From: Euryarchaeota archaeon UBA124
Lineage (GTDB): Archaea; Thermoplasmatota; Poseidoniia; Poseidoniales; Poseidoniaceae
Direction of reading: 5' to 3'
Assembly (NCBI GenBank): GCA_002502215.1
Contig: DAPT01000052.1
Location: 1 to 11,268 of the forward strand
Length of the DNA: 11,268 nt
Part shown: piece by piece, positions 1 through 6,386 of the stretch
Numbering within the stretch: position 1 is the stretch's first letter
Layout: each line of letters begins with the position of its first letter
Translations under genes and position numbers: made by a program
The notes under the pieces: generated by a model
What the model was told of the DNA's origin: nothing
Database searches by the model: none
The model's input: the letters and a program-made list of their open reading frames with translations, nothing else

Positions 1-2858
1 ATAATGACGTTTACACCAACAGCAATCCAAACCAAAACATAAGGCGGTTCGCTCATGGAGGGAGTAATGATTTCAGGCTCTGGTTCAGGTTTGAGGTCTT
101 CTTCAAACGCACAAACTGTCTCGCCTTGGAGATTGTTTCGACAGAAATCAACAACGAACACTACCTGTGCGGTTCTTTGGTTTCCGGCTGTGTCGAGCGC
201 ACGCACGGTGATAGCATGCTGGCCTGCATCGAACGTGCCTGCAGAAAATTCCATGTCACTAACGAGCGAACTCCCGTCACCATTAACGTCGGTGATTCCT
301 TCTGCATTTGCCCAAGGAGAGGTACTCGTCGAACCGGTTAATCCCCCATAATTGAAGGTGAAGCGGTACTGGAGGTCTGCGATTTGAACATCATCCTCGG
401 CAGCAAACATGAGATTGATTTTGTTCCCATAGAGGTATTTGGAGCCGTCGGATGATGGTGAAGGTGCATAAACAGAAATGGTCGGTGTCTGAGCATCGAT
501 CTTGAACGATGTGTTTGTGATAGTGCCTTGGTTGTCAGCCAAGTCAAGAAGTGTCACAACAATGGACAGGTCACTCGCTCGCTCAGAGTTGGAGATTCTG
601 AATTCGTACTCATACTCAGGTCCCTTGTTCGGATCAAGTTGATTATCCGCTGTTTGTGTCATGAGTTCACCACCATCCGTTTCGTCGTAACCGCCTGACG
701 AGTAGACCTCAATCGAGGGGGTGGTTTTGAGATACTCGCTCACTTCGATCGTAACAGTGTAACGGCCGGGCACAAGTGAAGGGCTTGTGTAAAGATTACC
801 CTCCTCGTCAACAAGTTGCATATCAACGGTTGGTGCTCGAGAGTCCTCACGAAGAATTCGAGAGTTGCTTGTCAATCCTTCCAAAATCTCTTGGTTGCAA
901 TTGTTGAACTGGTCGCATACGGTTATGGCATACCATGCATCTTGTTCTGAATCGTTCGCAATTGGAACGTTGCGAATAATGGTAGCAGAGCTTTGGAAAC
1001 CTACGTTGATATCATCCAAGACCAGTTCCCAGCCCTCTTCGTCTCCGCTACTGACCGATGAATCTTCAAAAGGATCTCCGTTATGGCGCCATATCTGGTA
1101 AGTTTCGAACGTCTCTTGCAGATTCCCCCATTCCATGGCAACAATACCGAGGTCACCACGGCTCTCAGCAGTAACAATCTGAGGCCGAGTAGGTGCAGTG
1201 ATATCGATCTCAATTGGCCCGGCTTCGTTTTGATCAAGTCCGGTGTATTCGTAGGACCCGCTGGTATGGACATATTGTGCTTCGCTTGTGACGTAAATGT
1301 ACCAATTGAGGACGGCGCCCGTTTCCGAAACAACTTCTGGATCAATAACGATGTCGTACGTCTCTATGTTGTCGTTTACAAATCCGTGGTACGTTGTCTG
1401 CGTGGCAAACTGTTGGGAATTCGTTGGAACCCCGTTGCTTGAGTAAATGTGATAGCGCTCACCTTCAATTCCAAGTTGGTCATTCCATGTGACTCGAATG
1501 GTCCGATCGCCTATGAATTCTGCTTGAACATTCGTCGGCTCTTTTTGCCAGTTGCTGAATGCGTCTTCTTCAATCGAATCACATGAGCCGCCGCTCGTCG
1601 TTTCGTCAAAGAGCCCAATTGCATCGACGGTTACAACGCAATAGTATGCATATCCTAGCGTTCCGATTGGGAGCTCCCGTGTGTAAGTGTACGGGGCATT
1701 TGAGTCTTCAAGCGAGGGGTTTTCGTAAACGGATGCAAGGAATTCAACGCCTGTGTTGAAGATGGAACTAAATGAGCTACCGGAAACATAGAGATCATAT
1801 CGTTCACCTGTTTCTCCTGGTACACCAAACCATGTCAATTCTGTTTCACCGGTACCATCCGATTCAGAGGTTGTACCCACTGAAAATACAGTTACGTGGC
1901 TCGGTGGTCGATTGTCTTCAAGGACTGGTTCTGTAAGTGCATTGTTCGATAAAAATCGTAGATCGACAAAGTCTTCGCCTGACTCAGTCTTGTTCGGTAT
2001 GAAATACGTTATCGCGTAATAAGCCTCCTCGTTTGTGTTTGGCGGTACCGTGTAGACATAAGATTCTACATCTGAACTAAGGTTTGCGATCGGTGTCAAC
2101 TGGTCGTAGATTTGACCACCATTGCTTCGAGAAATCTCCGTTGTTGAACGCCAAATCAAAATGCTGGTGTTCTCCAACGCCGGTTCCGTGTTCGGCAATA
2201 GAGGCGAATGGTAATTGATCCACATGAGTGTCGTTTCACTGTCTGCAAGCGAATATGATGCTTGGAAATAGAGAGGGGTTTCAATCGAAGAGGTCGTCTC
2301 TTCGGCGCCAATGGTCAGAGAGGATACATCTGGGTCGAGTTCTGAATATGTAACATCGACTTCCCAACTAGGGGAGCCGACATTGTCGCCGTCCGAATCC
2401 CATCCTATTGTGACTGCGTAGTAGAACGTACTATTGGTACCAGCATCGACAAGATAAGAAACACTGTGGCCAGGATGTTGTCCTCCATTACTGCCAGCTG
2501 AGCTTAAACACCAAGCATACTGAACATAGACGTTGGCTTGGCAGGCAGTAACTGAATCAACAACTTGCACAGTGTCTATATTTGATTGAGTAATTGGTTC
2601 AGTGTGTCGAAGTACAGTGTAGATAGCAGAATGATAGTAAGGAACGTTTCCGTTGTAGGTATCGATATTTTGCCATGTGATGGTTGTTGTTTCCGAAACT
2701 GGGTCAAAAACTGCAGCAATGTGTTGTGCTTGCAAATTGTCGGGATTGGTGTCCGCTGCTGTCGAAACCGGCGTTAGTGGAACGACCATGAGCATCATCA
2801 GTAAGACTATGATAACGGCCTTTGGCCGGAGACTACGGTTCAGCGCGTTCGCACCCAT
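1..2858 (-). CDS. Large exported multi-Fn3 surface protein, C-terminus cut off by window edge
   Basis: An uninterrupted reading frame of about 952 codons runs from an ATG at 2858 off the left edge. I translated most of it codon by codon and met no stop. Residues 1-35 form a clear signal peptide: basic Arg8, Arg11 and Lys13, a hydrophobic core over 14-26, and a likely cut after Ala34 or Ala35. Then come about five fibronectin-III-like modules, starting near residues 39, 193, 318, 440 and 554, recognisable by recurring T-x-T-W or V-T-W strands and a YYAV/YYCV/WYAI strand near each module end. Two further Ig-like modules start near 674 and 788, the last with a calcium-loop-like DVNGDG. A Pro-Glu linker after about 920 leads into a hydrophobic stretch from about 940 that looks like the start of a membrane anchor. 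All eight cysteines lie in four local pairs. The likely role is a cell-surface adhesin or structural protein; the ligand is unknown. Fold is inferred, export is well supported. Confidence 0.85.
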   Translation of the reverse strand, partial: MGANALNRSLRPKAVIIVLLMMLMVVPLTPVSTAADTNPDNLQAQHIAAVFDPVSETTTITWQNIDTYNGNVPYYHSAIYTVLRHTEPITQSNIDTVQVVDSVTACQANVYVQYAWCLSSAGSNGGQHPGHSVSYLVDAGTNSTFYYAVTIGWDSDGDNVGSPSWEVDVTYSELDPDVSSLTIGAEETTSSIETPLYFQASYSLADSETTLMWINYHSPLLPNTEPALENTSILIWRSTTEISRSNGGQIYDQLTPIANLSSDVESYVYTVPPNTNEEAYYAITYFIPNKTESGEDFVDLRFLSNNALTEPVLEDNRPPSHVTVFSVGTTSESDGTGETELTWFGVPGETGERYDLYVSGSSFSSIFNTGVEFLASVYENPSLEDSNAPYTYTRELPIGTLGYAYYCVVTVDAIGLFDETTSGGSCDSIEEDAFSNWQKEPTNVQAEFIGDRTIRVTWNDQLGIEGERYHIYSSNGVPTNSQQFATQTTYHGFVNDNIETYDIVIDPEVVSETGAVLNWYIYVTSEAQYVHTSGSYEYTGLDQNEAGPIEIDITAPTRPQIVTAESRGDLGIVAMEWGNLQETFETYQIWRHNGDPFEDSSVSSGDEEGWELVLDDINVGFQSSATIIRNVPIANDSEQDAWYAITVCDQFNNCNQEILEGLTSNSRILREDSRAPTVDMQLVDEEGNLYTSPSLVPGRYTVTIEVSEYLKTTPSIEVYSSGGYDETDGGELMTQTADNQLDPNKGPEYEYEFRISNSERASDLSIVVTLLDLADNQGTITNTSFKIDAQTPTISVYAPSPSSDGSKYLYGNKINLMFAAEDDVQIADLQYRFTFNYGGLTGSTSTSPWANAEGITDVNGDGSSLVSDMEFSAGTFDAGQHAITVRALDTAGNQRTAQVVFVVDFCRNNLQGETVCAFEEDLKPEPEPEIITPSMSEPPYVLVWIAVGVNVI

Positions 2859-2896
2859 CACTCAATACGTCGTCGTCGCCCGTTAAGAGTATGCCG

Positions 2897-2905
2897 ATAA
2901 ATAAA
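2897..2905 (-). promoter_or_regulatory. Probable TATA box of the large surface protein gene
   Basis: On the minus strand this reads TTTATTTAT inside the 79-base gap between the phosphatidyltransferase stop and the surface protein start. Its centre is about 43 bases before the ATG at 2858, so transcription would start near 2875 with a leader of some 10-20 bases. No Shine-Dalgarno sequence is visible in that leader. The spacing fits an archaeal TBP site; assignment is by eye. Confidence 0.45.
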
Positions 2906-2937
2906 TGCAACAAAGACAGTGTTTCTTTGGCTCGAGT

Positions 2938-3678
2938 CTACTCCGATTCGTCGTTCTTCGGTTGGGCGAGTGGTTGTTCCTTATCGAGTGCGATAATCTC
3001 TTTTCTTGCTTGTGAGAAACGTACAAAGAAGGTGTACATGCCACCGAGGCCTGATACGATGACAACGACCGAGAGGGGATTCATTTCGAGGTGATCAAAA
3101 GGAGTAGGTGCGGATGAAAAGTCCTGAACCCCAATCAGCCAAAAGATTCCGGTCAATGCGAGCGCTGCGATGGTGAGAATTGTTCGATCCGCTCTAGAAA
3201 ATCCTCGATAGTTTCGACCTCCGCTCACAGCTTGGGCCTGTGTGCCCATGTAAGAGCCCAAAATGGTGAACCACGCGGCAGCCCACCCAAGAACTGGATC
3301 TCCAACCCAGGCGGCGCTTGATGCGATGGCGACGACCCACATAGCATCGAGGAGCCGATCGAGTGTGTGGTCGAGATAGTCCCCCCAACGAGAAACTTGG
3401 CCCGTATGTCGCGCAAGTTGGCCATCCAGTCCGTCGAGGACCATCGAAAAGGCAATCAAAAAAGCAGAGCCAAGAAGCATCAATGCTCCAGTGTCGCTCT
3501 TTGGTGCTGTAAAGACCAGCACGCTGGCTGCGACGCCGACTGGGAGTGCAAGCCATGTAAGAACAGCCGGATTGGTGCGGCCAAAACGTGAGACGATTGG
3601 TAAAGCGATGGCTTCCCATCGTTTTCTGAGCTGCTCAAGTGCCATCTCTATCGCTTGTTGGAGTGGAAGAAGGGTCAT
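2938..3678 (-). CDS. CDP-alcohol phosphatidyltransferase, probably archaetidylinositol-phosphate synthase-like
   Basis: A 246-residue integral membrane enzyme that would transfer a phospho-alcohol headgroup onto a CDP-activated archaeal lipid (CDP-archaeol). The family signature D-x2-DG-x2-AR-x8-G-x3-D-x3-D is complete: Asp82, Asp85, Gly86, Ala89, Arg90, Gly99, Asp103 and Asp107. These residues bind two metal ions and the CDP moiety, so the enzyme should be active. Hydrophobic segments lie around 39-58, 65-80, 110-125, 130-145, 165-182 and 200-222; the tail is charged and cytoplasmic. Length is normal for the family. Its ATG overlaps the stop of the upstream kinase gene in an ATGA, implying coupled translation. 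The headgroup (inositol phosphate, glycerol phosphate or other) cannot be read from the motif; the inositol assignment rests on archaeal relatives. It would often be annotated pgsA. Confidence 0.85.
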   Translation of the reverse strand: MTLLPLQQAIEMALEQLRKRWEAIALPIVSRFGRTNPAVLTWLALPVGVAASVLVFTAPKSDTGALMLLGSAFLIAFSMVLDGLDGQLARHTGQVSRWGDYLDHTLDRLLDAMWVVAIASSAAWVGDPVLGWAAAWFTILGSYMGTQAQAVSGGRNYRGFSRADRTILTIAALALTGIFWLIGVQDFSSAPTPFDHLEMNPLSVVVIVSGLGGMYTFFVRFSQARKEIIALDKEQPLAQPKNDESE

Positions 3679-4220
3679 ATGCTTTCGGCAGCAAAATTGA
3701 GCCTTATCCAGTCTATTGAGTCCTCGACTGAATGTTCAACCGATTTTGCAAGATCCGGATTTTCCAGAAAATCAAGAACATTTTGAATCTCAATTCCTTG
3801 ATCGGTTGTGTCGAGTTCCAACACATTTGCACCCGGATGCAGCGTTATTAATTCAGACCACACGCCTCCAAGAAGTTCCCATTCAACGTTCGACTCAATT
3901 TTTTCAGGACCGTATCCTTCTCGATTGGTTAATCGTTGACGTAGATTCTTCGGGTTGCACCGAAGAACAATCACGGCATCTATGGAACAATAGTGCGAAA
4001 GGTGACCATCAATAACACAAGTTTCGGTTCCACTCTGCGTCCAAGACCCCAGTTTCGATGTGTCTATTTCTTGTTGGCCGTTTTGTCGTGAGAGGGCCCC
4101 TGCTTCCAGAGCAATCGCTTCGACTGTCCGAACTTGGAAGCCTAGGTCGGTCAGGCGCTCTGCAAGCGTCGATTTTCCAGTTCCCGGGGACCCGGTTATC
4201 GCAACGGCCTTTGCACACAT
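3675..4220 (-). CDS. AK6/Fap7-type adenylate kinase-like P-loop NTPase
   Basis: A protein of 181 residues from the chosen start. The P-loop GSPGTGKST is at residues 10-18, followed after some 70 residues by the DGHLSHY core, a VLRC strand with a basic helix (LRQRL), and a lid-like NREGYGPEKIESN segment. These match archaeal members of the AK6 family, which are broad nucleoside monophosphate kinases or ATPases and, in yeast (Fap7) and archaea, help late small-subunit ribosome maturation with the uS11 protein. The frame remains open to ATGs at 4259 and 4277, but family members begin only a few residues before the P-loop. Starting at 4220 also leaves 59 bases to the divergent gene instead of a near overlap. 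The 3' end overlaps the phosphatidyltransferase start by four bases (ATGA), so the two form an operon. Whether they share a physiological role is unclear. Confidence 0.88.
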   Translation of the reverse strand: MCAKAVAITGSPGTGKSTLAERLTDLGFQVRTVEAIALEAGALSRQNGQQEIDTSKLGSWTQSGTETCVIDGHLSHYCSIDAVIVLRCNPKNLRQRLTNREGYGPEKIESNVEWELLGGVWSELITLHPGANVLELDTTDQGIEIQNVLDFLENPDLAKSVEHSVEDSIDWIRLNFAAESI

Positions 4221-4248
4221 CCTCTTCGACGCAACCAACAGACGTGAA

Positions 4249-4257
4249 GAATTAAAC
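4249..4257. promoter_or_regulatory. TATA-like element shared by divergent AK6 and RAM genes
   Basis: The plus strand reads GAATTAAAC-like sequence here and the minus strand GTTTAATTC. The centre is about 26 bases before the plus-strand ATG at 4280 and about 33 bases before the minus-strand ATG at 4220. The first spacing fits a leaderless transcript for the RAM gene; the second gives a leader of a few bases for the kinase gene. It is the only AT-rich core in the 59-base divergent gap. Predicted from spacing and composition only. Confidence 0.35.
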
Positions 4258-4279
4258 ATGAGGTTCAGAATGGTCAATT

Positions 4280-4522
4280 ATGTCCGCTATCGCGTTGGTG
4301 TTAATTTCTACTGAACCCGGCCAAGAACAACAGGTTGTTGCCGAACTCAAGGAGATGCGCGAAGTGTCGGAAGCAATGGTGCTTTTCGGAGAATACGATG
4401 TCTATTGCAAGGTTGTTGTTGATGATTTTTCAAGACTTTCTGACCTCATTTTGGGAAGTATTCGAACATTGGGGGGCGTGGTTGAAACCACGACATTAAC
4501 AGCGGCAACCGACATACAATGA
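4280..4522 (+). CDS. Stand-alone RAM (Lrp/AsnC ligand-binding) domain protein
   Basis: An 80-residue protein consisting of just the effector domain of Lrp/AsnC regulators. The beta-alpha-beta-beta-alpha-beta order can be followed: strand 3-11, helix 14-28, strands 31-38 and 40-47, helix 51-66, strand 68-76. The G-E-Y-D turn at about 37-40 is the usual conserved G-x-x-D element. There is no room for a helix-turn-helix, so it cannot bind DNA by itself in the normal way. Such small proteins form dimers to octamers that bind amino acids and may modulate full-length Lrp-like partners. The ATG fits a leaderless transcript from the TATA-like core near 4253. The next gene starts nine bases after the stop and has a purine-rich ribosome-binding sequence that overlaps this stop, so the two are probably co-transcribed. 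The ligand is unknown. Confidence 0.85.
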   Translation: MSAIALVLISTEPGQEQQVVAELKEMREVSEAMVLFGEYDVYCKVVVDDFSRLSDLILGSIRTLGGVVETTTLTAATDIQ

Positions 4523-4524
4523 GG
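4521..4524 (+). promoter_or_regulatory. Likely Shine-Dalgarno site for the TPR-like gene
   Basis: GAGG, followed by further purines (AAGAG), overlaps the stop codon of the RAM gene and ends seven bases before the ATG at 4532. This supports internal initiation in a two-gene transcript and favours 4532 over the in-frame ATG at 4541. Confidence 0.45.
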
Positions 4525-4531
4525 AAGAGCA

Positions 4532-5272
4532 ATGTTTGGTATGTCAGATCCAAATCAGACTTTGTCACAGATGCTGCGATATTTCGATGAAGGTCGGCAC
4601 GAGATGGTAGAGGTGATGGCCAGTGAGTTTACCTCAATGCTGCTTGCCAACAAACAGCGTGATGGAGCAATGCAAGCATTGTTGGTCAAGGGGATTCGAA
4701 TTCTTGCGGAAGTGCTTTCGATTCGAAACAAACACAAATTGGCTGTTCAAGCAACATCTGTTCTACTGCGCGAGCGGAAAAAATTAGAAAAAATACTCAC
4801 CCAGTCGGCCCCTTCACTTCTGGAAAAGTTAACGCCCATGGAGCAGGACTTGCGCACGATTGGTCACGTGCATGCAACGGCTGGAAAAAACTCCAAAGCA
4901 AAGAAATTTTTCATGAAAGCAAACAACCTCACTCCTGGGAATATCGCAGCTTTGCTCGCTCTTTGCCAAGTTGATGGTACGAAGACAAAACACGCCAATC
5001 GCCTCGCAGCCGCTGTTGAGTCAGCTGGCCCTGTTATTCTGGAAAATGGGGAGTTTTTCATTCGCCCAGAACATGCTCCAGGTAGTCAAATCGATCCAAT
5101 TTTGGCTGTATTTGAAACCTGTGAGCGCCAGCACCCAGCGTGCGTCGAACAAGCCTTGCGTATCCGCAAAGAGTGTGATGAAATTGCCAGCGGTATACAG
5201 GCGGCCAATGCGAGACTTCAATCCGCAATGGATTCTCTTACGCCGAAGCACGATTATCATCAATACTCTTGA
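4532..5272 (+). CDS. Unknown helical protein with a TPR-like motif
   Basis: A 246-residue soluble protein I do not recognise. It lacks a signal peptide and membrane segments and looks almost entirely helical. Residues 107-140 resemble a single tetratricopeptide unit: a small-residue helix (GHVHATAGK), a turn, a second helix with A-K-K-F-F-x-K-A, then the L-T-P-G-N capping turn. Residues 20-90 form further helical pairs that could be degenerate repeats, with a strongly basic stretch R80-ERKKLEK. Residues 205-235 could be a coiled coil. It follows the RAM-domain gene by nine bases with a plausible ribosome-binding site, so the pair likely functions together. A TPR-like scaffold would fit a protein-protein interaction role; no activity is evident. 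Its stop is separated from the convergent initiator tRNA's CCA end by one base. An alternative start at 4541 would remove three residues. Confidence 0.75.
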   Translation: MFGMSDPNQTLSQMLRYFDEGRHEMVEVMASEFTSMLLANKQRDGAMQALLVKGIRILAEVLSIRNKHKLAVQATSVLLRERKKLEKILTQSAPSLLEKLTPMEQDLRTIGHVHATAGKNSKAKKFFMKANNLTPGNIAALLALCQVDGTKTKHANRLAAAVESAGPVILENGEFFIRPEHAPGSQIDPILAVFETCERQHPACVEQALRIRKECDEIASGIQAANARLQSAMDSLTPKHDYHQYS

Positions 5273-5273
5273 T

Positions 5274-5351
5274 TGGTAGCGAGGGATGGATTTGAACCAT
5301 CGATCTCCGGGTTATGAGCCCGACGGGATATCCAGACTACCCCACCTCGCT
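5274..5351 (-). tRNA. Initiator tRNA-Met (anticodon CAU), CCA encoded, no intron
   Basis: The minus strand folds into a full cloverleaf. The acceptor stem AGCGAGG pairs with CCTCGCT (5345-5351 with 5278-5284), followed by A73 and an encoded CCA (5274-5276). The D arm has G10-G12 paired with C23-C25 and retains A14, G15, G18, G19 and A21. The anticodon stem TCGGG/CCCGG encloses the loop CTCATAA, giving anticodon CAU. The T arm is GATGG-TTCAAAT-CCATC. Two features mark it as the initiator rather than the elongator or the tRNA-Ile2 precursor: the A1:U72 first pair typical of archaeal and eukaryotic initiators, and three consecutive G:C pairs (29-31 with 39-41) closing the anticodon loop. It delivers methionine to the small-subunit P site with aIF2. 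The anticodon loop has its normal seven bases and no intron. Confidence 0.95.
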
Positions 5352-5375
5352 GACCTCAACGCCACAGTCCTTCCC

Positions 5376-5382
5376 TTTGAAA
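5376..5382 (-). promoter_or_regulatory. Weak TATA-like element upstream of initiator tRNA
   Basis: TTTCAAA on the minus strand is centred about 28 bases before the mature 5' end of the tRNA. The position is right for a TBP site, but the sequence is a poor match and the true transcription start is probably slightly upstream of the mature end. Low confidence. Confidence 0.25.
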
Positions 5383-5396
5383 CCACCGATGTGGTC

Positions 5397-5413
5397 TTTT
5401 TTCATCCCTTTTT
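5397..5413 (+). terminator. T-tract pair, possible terminator for plus-strand transcripts
   Basis: T6 (5397-5402) and T5 (5409-5413), separated by CATCCC, form the first T-runs of five or more downstream of the TPR-like gene. Archaeal RNA polymerase terminates at such tracts without needing a hairpin. They lie beyond the whole tRNA, so the mRNA 3' end would be antisense to it. They also lie just upstream of the lipoprotein gene. Confidence 0.35.
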
Positions 5414-5451
5414 GGCATTGTCTTCATCAAGGATGACATCTAAGAACACGC

Positions 5452-6270
5452 ATGGGCGGACGAGCAACTGTACTCTTCTTGTCGGCCTTGCTTATGTGTT
5501 CGGCCTTGTCAGGATGCTTCGGTAACGACGATTCAGATGAAGAAGCGCTCATTGCCCTCGTTGTTCATTATGATGCAACAAATGGGACAATCGAACAAGC
5601 ATTCATTGGCGGCTCACAGATATCCTTTACCGGCGTAACCTTCAGTTTTGATTTTTCCAGAACGAGCTCTGACTATGGGATTGAAACCTTTTACCTCGAA
5701 CCCGGTGATGGGCGCTCAACCATCACAGTCGATGGCTCTGAATCGGCAGAGATCGATGTAGAATACCAGATTCACGGTATGTACACGGTTGTACTGGGAG
5801 CAACCGACATCAACGGCGATACCGCAAACCAAACGCTGGTTCTCCGCGTCGATCACACCATTGACTGGAGTGAAGCGAATTCAGCGGATCCCGATCCAAT
5901 GGAAATAAACACGACACCCGGCAGTGAGGATTCAGCTCCCAAACAGGTTCTACTTGATTCGACGGTCGAAAACCCAAGCCTCATCACACCAGGTAGTCCG
6001 GTAACAGTGACATGGGAACTAATGGACCCTGCATCCAACAGCAAAGGCACCAAAACAGAACAGATCCCAGATGGAGAAGATGGAGAATGGGATTTCAATC
6101 TCAACTTTCCTGAAGAAGGAATCTACGATCTTACTGTAACCATCGACCAAGGCACTGACCGAGTGAACATCGATCACCTCATTGACATCTTGTACGAACA
6201 GGTGGAATCTCCTCCGAATCCATATCAGACCACTGATGAAAATGAAGAAGGTAATTCTGAAAGTGAATGA
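5452..6270 (+). CDS. Exported lipoprotein with PKD/Ig-like domains
   Basis: A 272-residue protein beginning with a lipoprotein-type signal: Arg4, a hydrophobic core over 5-18, and lipobox LSGC with Cys22, followed by a flexible acidic stretch (GNDDSDEE). The mature protein would be held by lipid on the outer face of the membrane. Residues 100-138 resemble the end of a PKD domain, with a Y-x-V-V-x-x-A-x-D strand and the N-x-L-x-x-V-D closing strand. Residues 177-245 look like a second Ig-like beta sandwich (VTVTWEL, then GIYDLTVTI). The tail after 250 is Pro-, Asp- and Glu-rich. Such proteins usually serve as surface adhesion, scaffold or substrate-binding components; the role here is unknown. 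The ATG at 5452 is chosen because it gives a complete signal peptide. No clear TATA box precedes it. It shares a 100-base divergent gap with the tRNA. Confidence 0.82.
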   Translation: MGGRATVLFLSALLMCSALSGCFGNDDSDEEALIALVVHYDATNGTIEQAFIGGSQISFTGVTFSFDFSRTSSDYGIETFYLEPGDGRSTITVDGSESAEIDVEYQIHGMYTVVLGATDINGDTANQTLVLRVDHTIDWSEANSADPDPMEINTTPGSEDSAPKQVLLDSTVENPSLITPGSPVTVTWELMDPASNSKGTKTEQIPDGEDGEWDFNLNFPEEGIYDLTVTIDQGTDRVNIDHLIDILYEQVESPPNPYQTTDENEEGNSESE

Positions 6271-6386
6271 AAAGTGAAAAACGCTGCTTGGAATCATTTT
6301 TCTGAGTCAACTTCAGATTTCGTGAGCGGATTGTCCCGTTCTTCGCTTGATATACCCTCAGCCGTTGGTTCAACACAAGTGATACA
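6271..6386 (+). other. Intergenic gap before radA
   Basis: These 116 bases hold the radA promoter at the right and a T5 run at about 6297-6301, which may end the lipoprotein transcript. No small gene or RNA structure is evident. Confidence 0.5.
6347..6356 (+). promoter_or_regulatory. Probable TATA box of radA
   Basis: TTGATATACC lies centred about 35 bases before the radA ATG at 6387. An archaeal start site some 25 bases downstream would give a leader of roughly ten bases, without a Shine-Dalgarno site. This is one of the better TATA matches in the window. Confidence 0.5.

Noticed and set aside
55..1442. Several plus-strand frames at the left of the window
   Set aside because: All lie antisense to the continuous Fn3-type protein, which has a signal peptide and repeated domain motifs; the plus-strand frames have none.
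5274..5351. Elongator tRNA-Met or tRNA-Ile2 with CAU anticodon
   Set aside because: The A1:U72 pair and three G:C pairs below the anticodon loop identify the initiator.
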